Of a stretch of DNA of 47,391 nt, positions 28,391-35,114 are shown one piece after another. Positions within the stretch are counted from its first letter, which is position 1. Each line of letters starts with the position of its first letter. Origin of the DNA: Clostridia bacterium (GTDB lineage: Bacteria > Bacillota > Clostridia > Oscillospirales > CAG-272); the NCBI GenBank assembly GCA_017503325.1, contig JAFVTI010000033.1, positions 1-47,391 of the forward strand. Reading direction: 5' to 3'. The notes under the pieces were generated by a model that ran no database searches, was not told the DNA's origin, and was given only the letters and a program-made list of their open reading frames with translations. The translations under genes and the position numbers were made by a program.

Positions 28391-28828
28391 TTGAAAATCA
28401 CAATTCACGAGGATCCGAGCATCACGGAAACCGAAATACTGATCAAATGCGCGCAAATGACCGACGAGCTCAGAGATATGATTGCCGGTATGGGACTTGT
28501 CGGGCATACCTTTGCAGGAGAGCGACAAGGGGAGACGTTTTTTATTCCGATCAAGGATATTTTCTACTTTGAATCGGTGGACGGAGAGATCTTTTTCTAT
28601 ACCGAAAAACAGACGTATAAATCTACGGCAAAGCTTTACCAGATCGAGCAGAGCCTGCAAAATCTGAAATTTGCGCGTATTTCCAAAACGGTCATAGCAA
28701 ATCTCGGTAAAATGCGAAGCATCAAAAATTCCGAAAACAGCCGTCTGATTGCAACGCTGACAAATAACGAAAAGCTGCTTGTTTCCAGGCAGTACGTATC
28801 CGAAATCAAAAGAAAGCTGGGGGTGTAA
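28391..28828 (+). CDS. LytTR-type DNA-binding regulator
   Basis: 145 residues, start TTG 28391 behind GGAGGGG. The C-terminal ~100 residues form a LytTR domain (IPIKDIFYFESVDGEIFFYT, LKFARISKTVIANL, LLVSRQYVSEIKRKL). There is no receiver domain, so this is a stand-alone regulator. With the DUF3021 membrane protein 3 bp downstream it matches the LytTR regulatory-system layout in which the membrane partner holds the regulator inactive. The target genes are not evident; the pair may mainly regulate itself. Confidence 0.92.
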   Translation: MKITIHEDPSITETEILIKCAQMTDELRDMIAGMGLVGHTFAGERQGETFFIPIKDIFYFESVDGEIFFYTEKQTYKSTAKLYQIEQSLQNLKFARISKTVIANLGKMRSIKNSENSRLIATLTNNEKLLVSRQYVSEIKRKLGV

Positions 28829-28831
28829 GGT

Positions 28832-29257
28832 ATGAATATCGGAAAAAAATACTGGGATTCATTTATCAAAATGATGGGATATTGCGCCATTTTATTTACC
28901 GTTTTGTCATTGGCCTTCTCTCAAATCGTACAAGTCAAATATTTACACATGATGTTAGCGGTCGCCATTCCTATCCATCTGTTTTCGTTTTTCACGTTTG
29001 AGCTCAGACTGTTTTCGAAACATCTGTGGATCAGGCGCTTTATTGCCATTGGCTTTAGCATGTTTTCTATGATCTTTGTAAATCTCGCGTTCAACGGATT
29101 CCGCCCAAGCCGTGAACTTCTCATTGCACTTGGCGTTCTGCTGGCATTATATATCCCCTTAATGGTTTTGATCTATTATATTTTAGATAAGATCGAAAAG
29201 CGCAATTTAGAGATCATCAACCAACGGCTTGCGGATGAGAATGCGCAGGACAGATAA
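28832..29257 (+). CDS. DUF3021 membrane protein, probable LytTR partner
   Basis: 141 residues with four hydrophobic helices (about 16-34, 38-56, 70-90, 97-118) and a charged C-terminal tail (LDKIEKRNLEIINQRLADEN) likely to be cytoplasmic and coiled. It begins 3 bp after the LytTR stop codon. Members of this family usually sit beside a LytTR regulator and act as its membrane-bound antagonist. A terminator follows. Confidence 0.9.
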   Translation: MNIGKKYWDSFIKMMGYCAILFTVLSLAFSQIVQVKYLHMMLAVAIPIHLFSFFTFELRLFSKHLWIRRFIAIGFSMFSMIFVNLAFNGFRPSRELLIALGVLLALYIPLMVLIYYILDKIEKRNLEIINQRLADENAQDR

Positions 29258-29262
29258 TCAAG

Positions 29263-29291
29263 AAAACCCTTGCAAATGCAAGGGTTTTTTG
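29263..29291 (+). terminator. Rho-independent terminator after DUF3021 gene
   Basis: AAAACCCTTGCA pairs with TGCAAGGGTTTT, followed by TTTTTTG. Confidence 0.92.
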
Positions 29292-29297
29292 TTATGA

Positions 29298-29440
29298 GCT
29301 TGCGTAGCAAGCATTTCGCCTTTTGTTACTTCAAGCTGCCCGAAGGGCATCATCACTTGGCGCAGCCAATCATCACTGCGCAAAGCGCATCATCACTCGC
29401 CGCAGGCGATCATAACTTGTGAACCGCAACGCGGTTCACA
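29298..29440. repeat. Array of mini-hairpins with constant linkers (array 1)
   Basis: From 29337 four units repeat with an exact 20-bp period: T, four-base stem, three-base loop, complementary stem, A, then linker TCATCAC. Stems are GCCC/GGGC, TGGC/GCCA, GCGC/GCGC and CGCC/GGCG. The last unit (29418-29440) has a 10-bp stem TGTGAACCGC around AAC and covers the stop codon of the minus-strand DUF378 gene. A related hairpin with stem GCTTGC is at 29298-29312. Confidence 0.85.
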
Positions 29441-29660
29441 TCTCTTCCGGCTGCTCGAAGGTATCTCTGACACGGAAGACCAGAGAGATACACCAAAGCG
29501 CGGCAAGCGCAACCACCACGTAAACGATACGCGACAAGATTGCCCCCTGTCCGCCAAACAACCATGCGACCGCATCAAAGCCGAAAAGACCGATGCTGCC
29601 CCAGTTGAGTCCGCCAATGGCGGCTACGATCAGGGCGATTCTATCAAGAATAGGCATCAT
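29436..29660 (-). CDS. DUF378 small membrane protein
   Basis: 74 residues with two membrane helices (IALIVAAIGGLNWGSIGLFGF and ILSRIVYVVVALAALWCI). The GGLNWGSIGLFGFD sequence is the DUF378 signature (as in YuzA). Function unknown. The ATG at 29660 is preceded by AGGAGA. Its stop codon lies within the last hairpin of array 1, so the array is the 3' untranslated part of this gene's message. Confidence 0.9.
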   Translation of the reverse strand: MMPILDRIALIVAAIGGLNWGSIGLFGFDAVAWLFGGQGAILSRIVYVVVALAALWCISLVFRVRDTFEQPEEM

Positions 29661-29798
29661 AATATTATTCTCCTATATACTTCATATTTGGATGATATCC
29701 GTTCATAGTTTGCCCATCCGTGCCGTTTTTATGCCAAAATTCTTGAAAGCGCAATAAATATCTCGGCCCCCGCCCGCAATATTTAGAAAATGTACCGA

Positions 29799-29827
29799 TT
29801 GACAGAGCTCAAAAACTGTGATATACT
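29799..29827 (+). promoter_or_regulatory. Sigma-A type promoter for lysyl-tRNA synthetase
   Basis: TTGACA, 17 bp, TATACT. The leader to the start codon is only about 50 nt, too short for a T-box. Confidence 0.85.
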
Positions 29828-29882
29828 ATAATGGATAAAGTATGTATATATTTAATTTTTCAGATATAAAGGAGACGTAACT

Positions 29883-31946
29883 ATGCATTGGTCAGAAGAA
29901 ATTGCAAAAAAGATCATCGCGCAAAATCCCGATAAGGAAGAATACGTTTGCGCTGCCGGCGTTTCTCCCTCCGGCTCTGTTCACATTGGTAACTTCCGCG
30001 ATCTGGCAACGCCCCTGTTCGTTGTCAAGGCTCTTGAAAAAGAGGGCAAGAAGGCCAAGCTTCTGATTTCCTGGGACGAATACGACCGTTGCCGCAAGAT
30101 TCCTGCCAACGTGCAGGCCGTGGTTGGCAACACCTACGACAAATACATCGGCTGCCCTTACGTGGACATTCCCGACCCCTGGGGCTGCCACGAAAACTAC
30201 GCAAAGCACTTTGAGGAAGAATTTCTCAAGGGCATCGAGCCCTTCGGCATCAAGCTGGACTGCCGCTACCAGGCAGACCTGTACCGCTCGGGTGCATATG
30301 CGGACGCGATCCTTGAATCCATTCAGAAGAGAGGAGAGATTTTCGAAATTCTTGACTCCTTCAAGACCAAGGATAAGAGCAAGAGCGAGGAGCAGCTTAA
30401 GGCTGAGCACGACGCTGAAAAGGCAGCATACAGCCCCGTGAGCATTTTCTGTGACGCCTGCCACACCGACTTTACCACCATCACCGCCTTCTCCGAGAGC
30501 GGCACCGAGGCAGACTATACCTGCCGCTGCGGTCACACGGGTCACTTCAACTTCCTTGAAAACCACAACTGCAAGCTTGGCTGGAAGGTTGACTGGGCCA
30601 TGAGATGGAGACACGAGGGCGTTGACTTTGAGCCCGGCGGAAAGGATCACTCCGCGCCCACCGGCTCTTACAACAACTCCAAGCAGATCGCAAAGAAGGT
30701 ATTTGGCCATCAGGCACCCCTGTACCAGGGCTATGAATTCATCGGCATCAAGGGACTGGCCGGCAAGATGTCCTCTTCCTCGGGCATCAATCTGACCCCC
30801 GAGACCATGCTCAAGCTGTATCAGCCCGAGGTGCTGCTCTGGCTGTACGCCAAGACCGATCCCGTCAAGGCGTTCGACATCTGCTTTGACGACGGCATTC
30901 TGCGCCAGTACTTTGAGTTTGACAAGATGCTCAACGATTGGCGCGAGGGCAAGGCAAACGAAGCAACTGCCTCCATCATGGAAAAGTGCATGATTGAGGG
31001 CAGATACGTCGAGACCGTTCCCATGAGCCTGCTTGTTCAGCTTGGCTCGATCGTGGACTTCAACGTGCCGCTCTTGGAGACCGTGTTTGAAAAGATCGGC
31101 ATGCCCTACAAGTACGAGCAGTTTGCCGACAGACTCGAGCGTGCAAAGTTCTGGCTGGAGCAGTGCGCTCCCGAGCAGGTCAACCGCCTGCGCACGACCC
31201 GTAATTTCGAAGTGTACGAGCAGCTTTCCGAGCAGGAAAAGAAGCAGATCGCGCTGCTTCACGACGTGATCGCCAAGGGCGGCTACACGCTGGACGAGCT
31301 CAACACCGCCATTTACGATATTCCCAAGCAGGTTTACCCCGAGCTGGCCGACTCCAAGGAGCTGCGCGGCATTCAGGGCAACTTCTTCAAGACCGTTTAT
31401 AAGCTGCTGATCGACAAGGAGCAGGGCCCCAGACTTTACCTCTTCCTGTACGCCATTGACGCGGACAAGTACGTAGGTCTTTTGGACTTCTCCTACCCCA
31501 AGACCGAGGAGGAGATCGCCGCCGAGAAGGCATGCGAGGTATGCGAAACTCCCGCAGAGGAAGCCCCCGCACAGCCCGAAGCTCCCAAAGGCGAGCCCGA
31601 TCCCGTGCAGCCTGTCAAGGAGCAGGTCACCATCGAAGACTTTGACAAGCTGGACCTGCGCGTTTGCAAGATCCTCAAGGCAGAGACACTGCGTAAATCC
31701 AACGCGTGCCTCAAGCTGACCTTGGACGACGGCATTGGCGAGAGAGTCATCATGTCCTCGATCAAGGCAGAATACACGCCCGAATCCATCATCGGTAAGA
31801 AGATCATCGTCATCGCAAACCTCAAGCCGAACAGAATTTGCAACATCAATTCTCAGGGCATGCTGCTGGCCGCTACCAACAACGCCTGCGGCTGCAAGGT
31901 CATCTTCGTGGACGACAGCGTTCCCACCGGCACGCAGATTCACTGA
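29883..31946 (+). CDS. lysS: Class I lysyl-tRNA synthetase with C-terminal Trbp111-like domain
   Basis: 687 residues. The class I Rossmann motifs are VHIGN (HIGN at 34-37) and KMSSSSG (K295). The sequence between, notably PGGKDHSAPTGSYNN and YEFIGIKGLAGKMSSS, is characteristic of class I (archaeal-type) lysyl-tRNA synthetase rather than the class II enzyme normal in Firmicutes. Four cysteines (about 190-215, FCDAC and CRCG) likely bind zinc. The last ~110 residues, from about 580 (TIEDFDKLDLRVCKILKAE), form an OB-fold tRNA-binding domain like Trbp111 or the MetRS C-terminus; a Pro/Glu-rich linker precedes it. The start has AAAGGAG upstream. MetRS was considered because of KMSSS and the appended domain, but the body of the protein does not fit. 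Confidence 0.88.
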   Translation: MHWSEEIAKKIIAQNPDKEEYVCAAGVSPSGSVHIGNFRDLATPLFVVKALEKEGKKAKLLISWDEYDRCRKIPANVQAVVGNTYDKYIGCPYVDIPDPWGCHENYAKHFEEEFLKGIEPFGIKLDCRYQADLYRSGAYADAILESIQKRGEIFEILDSFKTKDKSKSEEQLKAEHDAEKAAYSPVSIFCDACHTDFTTITAFSESGTEADYTCRCGHTGHFNFLENHNCKLGWKVDWAMRWRHEGVDFEPGGKDHSAPTGSYNNSKQIAKKVFGHQAPLYQGYEFIGIKGLAGKMSSSSGINLTPETMLKLYQPEVLLWLYAKTDPVKAFDICFDDGILRQYFEFDKMLNDWREGKANEATASIMEKCMIEGRYVETVPMSLLVQLGSIVDFNVPLLETVFEKIGMPYKYEQFADRLERAKFWLEQCAPEQVNRLRTTRNFEVYEQLSEQEKKQIALLHDVIAKGGYTLDELNTAIYDIPKQVYPELADSKELRGIQGNFFKTVYKLLIDKEQGPRLYLFLYAIDADKYVGLLDFSYPKTEEEIAAEKACEVCETPAEEAPAQPEAPKGEPDPVQPVKEQVTIEDFDKLDLRVCKILKAETLRKSNACLKLTLDDGIGERVIMSSIKAEYTPESIIGKKIIVIANLKPNRICNINSQGMLLAATNNACGCKVIFVDDSVPTGTQIH

Positions 31947-31981
31947 TCCCAAGTATCCCACCTGATTTTAAGGTTTTTGAT

Positions 31982-32282
31982 CGACCTTTTTTCAAAAAGG
32001 TCGCAGGGTTCGGGGCAGCGCCCCGATATCCGCCGTTCTTTTTGGTACTTTTTCTTGCGGCTACATAGCCAAGAAAAAGTACGGAATGAATTAGGACGCG
32101 TAACATTGCGAAAAATCGCTCCGTTCTTTCTTTGAGCAAGCGGCCACAAAGAAAGAACCAAAGAAATGGCGAGTATGATTTTTCGCCTCTGAGGAGGCGA
32201 GGAGGGCTTCGCGCCCTCCACCCGCGCGAGCCTTTGAAAAGGCTCGACCCAAACTTTCGTCTTGTGGGAGGGGCCGTTTGGG
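31982..32282. repeat. String of nine consecutive hairpins
   Basis: In order: CGACCTTTT stem (31982-32003), CGGGGC/GCCCCG (32011-32025), 12-bp GTACTTTTTCTT/AAGAAAAAGTAC (32045-32082), GCGA/TCGC (32108-32119), 11-bp GTTCTTTCTTT/AAAGAAAGAAC (32123-32158), CGCCTC/GAGGCG (32184-32199), GGAGGGC/GCCCTCC (32201-32219), CGAGCCTT/AAGGCTCG (32227-32246) and CCCAAAC/GTTTGGG (32248-32282). Six stems have at least 7 bp and perfect pairing. Confidence 0.85.
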
Positions 32283-32343
32283 TGACGGTGATTGAGAATT
32301 TTACAAAAAAGCCCACGCTTATGGGGCTGATGAATTAGCGGAG

Positions 32344-32392
32344 AAAAGAGAGAGTAATGCGAAAAGATATTTCGCAAAGCTCTCTCTTTTTG
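32344..32392 (+). terminator. Rho-independent terminator in the lysS 3' region
   Basis: AAAAGAGAGAG pairs with CTCTCTCTTTT with a nested GCGAAA/TTTCGC hairpin inside; a T-run follows. Confidence 0.75.
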
Positions 32393-32399
32393 CTATATG

Positions 32400-32506
32400 A
32401 GTGATATTATCGCTGCTGCGATAGTGATATTGAAGCCTTGCGGCTTCAGTGATATTCTATTCGCCCTAAACTTGCGTAGCAAATATCACTCGCCCAAGGC
32501 GAATAG
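32400..32506. repeat. Array of mini-hairpins with constant linkers (array 2)
   Basis: The 9-mer AGTGATATT occurs at 32400, 32423 and 32448 and inverted at 32482. Between them lie variable perfect stems: ATCGC/GCGAT (loop TGCT), GAAGCC/GGCTTC (loop TTGC), and an outer CTATTCGCC/GGCGAATAG pair enclosing the inverted linker. The linker is related to TCATCAC of array 1. Confidence 0.8.
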
Positions 32507-32510
32507 AACT

Positions 32511-32540
32511 GGGGAGATACTCCAAGCGGAGTATCTCCCC
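32511..32540. other. 13-bp stem hairpin near lipoprotein stop
   Basis: GGGGAGATACTCC pairs with GGAGTATCTCCCC around AAGC. No T-run, so it may be an RNA-stability element or the last unit of array 2 rather than a classical terminator. Confidence 0.6.
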
Positions 32541-32562
32541 ATGGCTCAGCCTATTTTTATCG

Positions 32563-32889
32563 TTACTTCCCGTCTCTGCCGCGCATACCGCGTGCACGGG
32601 GTGTGGTGGTTGTGGCTTCGGTGGTCGTGGTGGTGCTGTCACCGCCGCTGATCGCGTCGCTGACGTCCTCAACTACACTGTCCACGCTGTCCATCATGCC
32701 GCCACTGGTTTCATTGGTGGTGGGGGCTTGCGTCCCGGGTGCGGTGGTTACTTGTGCAGTCGTGCTGCCCGAGGTCTCACCATTGGTATTGCTGCCATCG
32801 TCACTCTCGGGACCTACGCAGCCAACCATTGCAGCCGTTACAAGACCCAGCACCAAAGCAAGCGTCAAAGCTTTACCGGTATATTTCAT
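32563..32889 (-). CDS. Small Thr-rich lipoprotein
   Basis: 108 residues. The ATG at 32889 follows GGAGGA; a longer frame from 32976 is rejected because it lacks a ribosome site and runs through the opposite promoter. The signal peptide ends in a lipobox (TAAMVGC, Cys about residue 24). The mature part is low complexity, Thr/Ser/Asp/Gly-rich, including runs of threonine, with a basic C-terminus (PRARGMRGRDGK). No known domain. Probably a surface lipoprotein of unknown function. Confidence 0.7.
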   Translation of the reverse strand: MKYTGKALTLALVLGLVTAAMVGCVGPESDDGSNTNGETSGSTTAQVTTAPGTQAPTTNETSGGMMDSVDSVVEDVSDAISGGDSTTTTTEATTTTPRARGMRGRDGK

Positions 32890-32969
32890 TGCAATCTTCC
32901 TCCGTATTTTCAGGGTCAGCATTAGTATGTGCAAAATGCCCTTTTGCTTGCATGGAAATTCCCGCCTGA

Positions 32970-32998
32970 TTGACAAATTTCATCCGTTCGTGTATAAT
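32970..32998 (+). promoter_or_regulatory. Sigma-A type promoter for cohesin-like secreted protein
   Basis: TTGACA, 17 bp, TATAAT, ending 55 bp before GTG 33053. Confidence 0.85.
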
Positions 32999-33052
32999 AA
33001 AAGCAGTTCCGACGTATTTTTGAACGAACGCTTTGCAAAGGAGGTGGCCGCC

Positions 33053-33934
33053 GTGAAAATGCGCATATGCTTGGTCCTGATCCTTTCCCTTTCTCTTTTG
33101 ATGCTGCCTGTGCAGGCAGCAGAGGCGCAGCCCGCGCTCTCCTTTGTGCAAGAGAATGCTTGCGAGGCAGGGGATACTGTCACGCTCACACTTCGCTTGC
33201 CCGAAATCACGCTTGCAGGCGGCTTTGTCACGCTGACTTACGATCCCCTTTTGTTCTCCTTGACCGAGATCTCGCTTGCCGAGGCCCCCGACACGCTGAC
33301 GCTGACCTATCATAACCGTGACGGCAAGCTCAACCTTTTGCTGGATGCGGTGGAAAACGTGACCGTTTCGGATATTCTGCTCTCTCTGACCTTTGAAACA
33401 AGCGAAGAGATCCAACCCGGCACCTATCCCATCACCTGCACCGTGCCCGACGATGCCTCCTTTTACGCGTTGAACGAGGACGGTAGCACGACACCCCTGT
33501 ACGTGCAGGGCTGCAGCGGGCAAATTGAGATCTGTGCCCCCGCACTCCCCACCTGTCCCGTGCGCTATCTTGCCTGTCAGGAGACCAATCCCATAGACGG
33601 AACGATCACCGTGCGACTTTGCGCTCTGGCACAGGATGGCGCGTCTCTTTCACGCGGCACCTACGGCTTTATCTGCTCCGTGACCGATGGGGGCGGCACG
33701 CGCGAGCTGACGCTTGGCGGCTCTGAGATGCTAAGCGAGATAGAGGGTGGCGGACAGATCTACTCAGCCGGGCAATTCGGCGGTTCGGGCATATACACAG
33801 CCACGCTTCAGATCGCTGCGCAGGGAGAGTACCGGATCACTCTGACCCCATTTGTGCGATCGGACGGACAAACGCTTTACGGCGGATCCTATACTGTGAC
33901 TTATCTGGACGGAGTTTATATCGGTACGGAATAA
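33053..33934 (+). CDS. Secreted protein with cohesin-like domain
   Basis: 293 residues. GTG 33053 is chosen because AGGAGG lies 8 nt upstream; ATG 33059 would be 14 nt away. A long in-frame extension upstream runs through the promoter and is not coding. A signal peptide (ICLVLILSLSLLMLPVQAAEA) is followed by a domain (about 27-150) with the cohesin-type pattern EAGDTVTLTLRLPE, GGFVTLTYDPLLFSL, LSLTFETSEEIQPGTYPIT. The second half (about 165-290) is another beta-rich domain. No anchor is visible, so it may be released or bound to another surface protein. First gene of the surface island. Confidence 0.7.
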   Translation: MKMRICLVLILSLSLLMLPVQAAEAQPALSFVQENACEAGDTVTLTLRLPEITLAGGFVTLTYDPLLFSLTEISLAEAPDTLTLTYHNRDGKLNLLLDAVENVTVSDILLSLTFETSEEIQPGTYPITCTVPDDASFYALNEDGSTTPLYVQGCSGQIEICAPALPTCPVRYLACQETNPIDGTITVRLCALAQDGASLSRGTYGFICSVTDGGGTRELTLGGSEMLSEIEGGGQIYSAGQFGGSGIYTATLQIAAQGEYRITLTPFVRSDGQTLYGGSYTVTYLDGVYIGTE

Positions 33935-33983
33935 AATTCGGCCGTCATCTTTCATAAATCTGCACAAAAATGCTTTTGGTCTG

Positions 33984-34012
33984 TTGACAATCTGAGAAAA
34001 ATAGTATAAAAT
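33984..34012 (+). promoter_or_regulatory. Sigma-A type promoter for surface protein gene at 34052
   Basis: TTGACA, 17 bp, TAAAAT. Confidence 0.7.
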
Positions 34013-34051
34013 GATAAATGTCCAAATATATTTACAAAGGAGATTACTACC

Positions 34052-34909
34052 ATGAAGAAATTACTGGCTCTGGTTCTTTCCATGCTGCTGGTTGCTTCCT
34101 GCTTTGCTATGATGGTATATGCAGAAGAGGAGACCACCGCAGCCTCCGAAGAAACCACCGTTGCTGCTGAAGGAGAAGAAACCACTGAAGGCGAAGCTCC
34201 CTCTTACTCCAACACCCTGCTCGTTTTCAATGAAAACGCAAAGGATATGAAGATCATAACCTCTCCCAACGGCATTAACAAGACTTACTACAAGTCCGAA
34301 TGGGAAGGCGCAAGACTCAAGATCACCAAGCCCGATGACCCCTACGTACAGATCACTTGGTCTCAGTACATCAGAAAGGCTGATCTGGAGCAGCTCGACT
34401 CCCAGTCCTATCCCTTTGTCGTATTCAAGATCAAGGTAGTTGGCTACATTGACGATATCGAGCTCTTCTACTGCGCAGGCGATATTTCCGCACCTACCGG
34501 CGGCTATTCCTCCACTACGGACTACCCCGGCATGTACGACGGCTCTGTTGAGTACATCTACTACGACCTGACCGGCGACTGCGAGGGTAACTACAACGTA
34601 TTCAGATTCGACCCCATGGGCGCAGACGAGGATACTGAAATCTACGTATACGAGATGGCTTTCTTCGCAACCGAAGATGAAGCGATCAAGTACGCAGGTC
34701 TTGATCAGGTAACCGAGGCTCCCACCACCGAGCCCGCAGAGACCGAGCCCGCAACCGAGAAGGAAACCGAGGCTCCCACCACCGAGGCTGTTTCCAGACC
34801 CGAAAGAGGCGACAAGGCTGAGGATAAGGGCTGCGGCGGCATCGTCAGCGTTGGCGCTGTGGTTGCCATGATCGCTCTTGGCGTTGTTTGCATCAAGAAG
34901 AAGGACTGA
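34052..34909 (+). CDS. Surface protein with one NDPY-type domain and GC-TM-basic C-terminus
   Basis: 285 residues: signal peptide (about 1-24), Glu/Thr-rich stretch (25-50), one copy of a domain shared with the next two genes (about 85-215; DDPYVQITW, FYCAGDISAPTGGY, EYIYYDLTG, FRFDPMG), a Thr/Glu/Pro linker (215-255), and a C-terminal signal: Gly-Cys-Gly-Gly, a helix of about 18 residues (IVSVGAVVAMIALGVVCI) and KKKD. The shared domain looks beta-sandwich-like and may bind carbohydrate. The ATG follows AAAGGAG. A terminator follows, so it is its own unit. The family is unknown to me. Confidence 0.75.
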   Translation: MKKLLALVLSMLLVASCFAMMVYAEEETTAASEETTVAAEGEETTEGEAPSYSNTLLVFNENAKDMKIITSPNGINKTYYKSEWEGARLKITKPDDPYVQITWSQYIRKADLEQLDSQSYPFVVFKIKVVGYIDDIELFYCAGDISAPTGGYSSTTDYPGMYDGSVEYIYYDLTGDCEGNYNVFRFDPMGADEDTEIYVYEMAFFATEDEAIKYAGLDQVTEAPTTEPAETEPATEKETEAPTTEAVSRPERGDKAEDKGCGGIVSVGAVVAMIALGVVCIKKKD

Positions 34910-34941
34910 TCCTTTGATCTGATCTGAAATTTCAATCATTT

Positions 34942-34978
34942 TGCCCGCATATCCGATTGGATATGCGGGCATTTTGTC
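34942..34978 (+). terminator. Rho-independent terminator
   Basis: TGCCCGCATATCC pairs with GGATATGCGGGCA around a 4-nt loop; followed by a T-rich run. Confidence 0.9.
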
Positions 34979-35050
34979 TTGTTTTTCTTGTCTTGTTTTG
35001 TGCAATGCACCAAAAAAAGCATCAAAAGTGAGAAAATGCCTCGTTCCCCT

Positions 35051-35078
35051 TTGCATACAAATGATTTTATTGTATAAT
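35051..35078 (+). promoter_or_regulatory. Sigma-A type promoter for the three-gene surface operon
   Basis: TTGCAT, 16 bp, TATAAT, 36 bp before the ATG at 35115. Confidence 0.65.
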
Positions 35079-35114
35079 ATAGATTGAATCATTGTCTGCA
35101 AAAGGAGATCCGTT

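Larger units (their letters stand above)
31947..32562. other. Non-coding interval filled with structured repeats
   Basis: The 616-bp gap between lysS and the minus-strand lipoprotein gene contains a nine-hairpin string (31982-32282), a hairpin-tail/terminator module (32309-32392), mini-hairpin array 2 (32400-32506) and a 13-bp stem hairpin (32511-32540). Short ORFs here follow the palindromes and are rejected as genes. Confidence 0.8.

Noticed and set aside
29298..29440. CRISPR array
   Set aside because: Units are 20 bp, with variable palindromes and only a 7-bp constant linker; no 25-40 bp repeat, no unique spacers, no cas genes.
29828..29882. T-box or other riboswitch before lysS
   Set aside because: The leader is only about 50 nt, AT-rich, and has no stem or T-box sequence.
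29883..31946. Methionyl-tRNA synthetase
   Set aside because: KMSSS and the C-terminal OB domain fit, but the catalytic body carries class I LysRS motifs such as GGKDHSAP.
29892..31961. 689-codon open frame opposite lysS
   Set aside because: Mirror of the well-supported synthetase gene; no domain and no start signals.
31900..32377. Small ORFs in the nine-hairpin string
   Set aside because: They follow palindromes, lack ribosome sites and read as basic low-information peptides on both strands.
32603..33052. N-terminal extension of the cohesin-like protein
   Set aside because: It crosses the promoter at 32970-32998 and overlaps the lipoprotein gene; the signal peptide begins at 33053.
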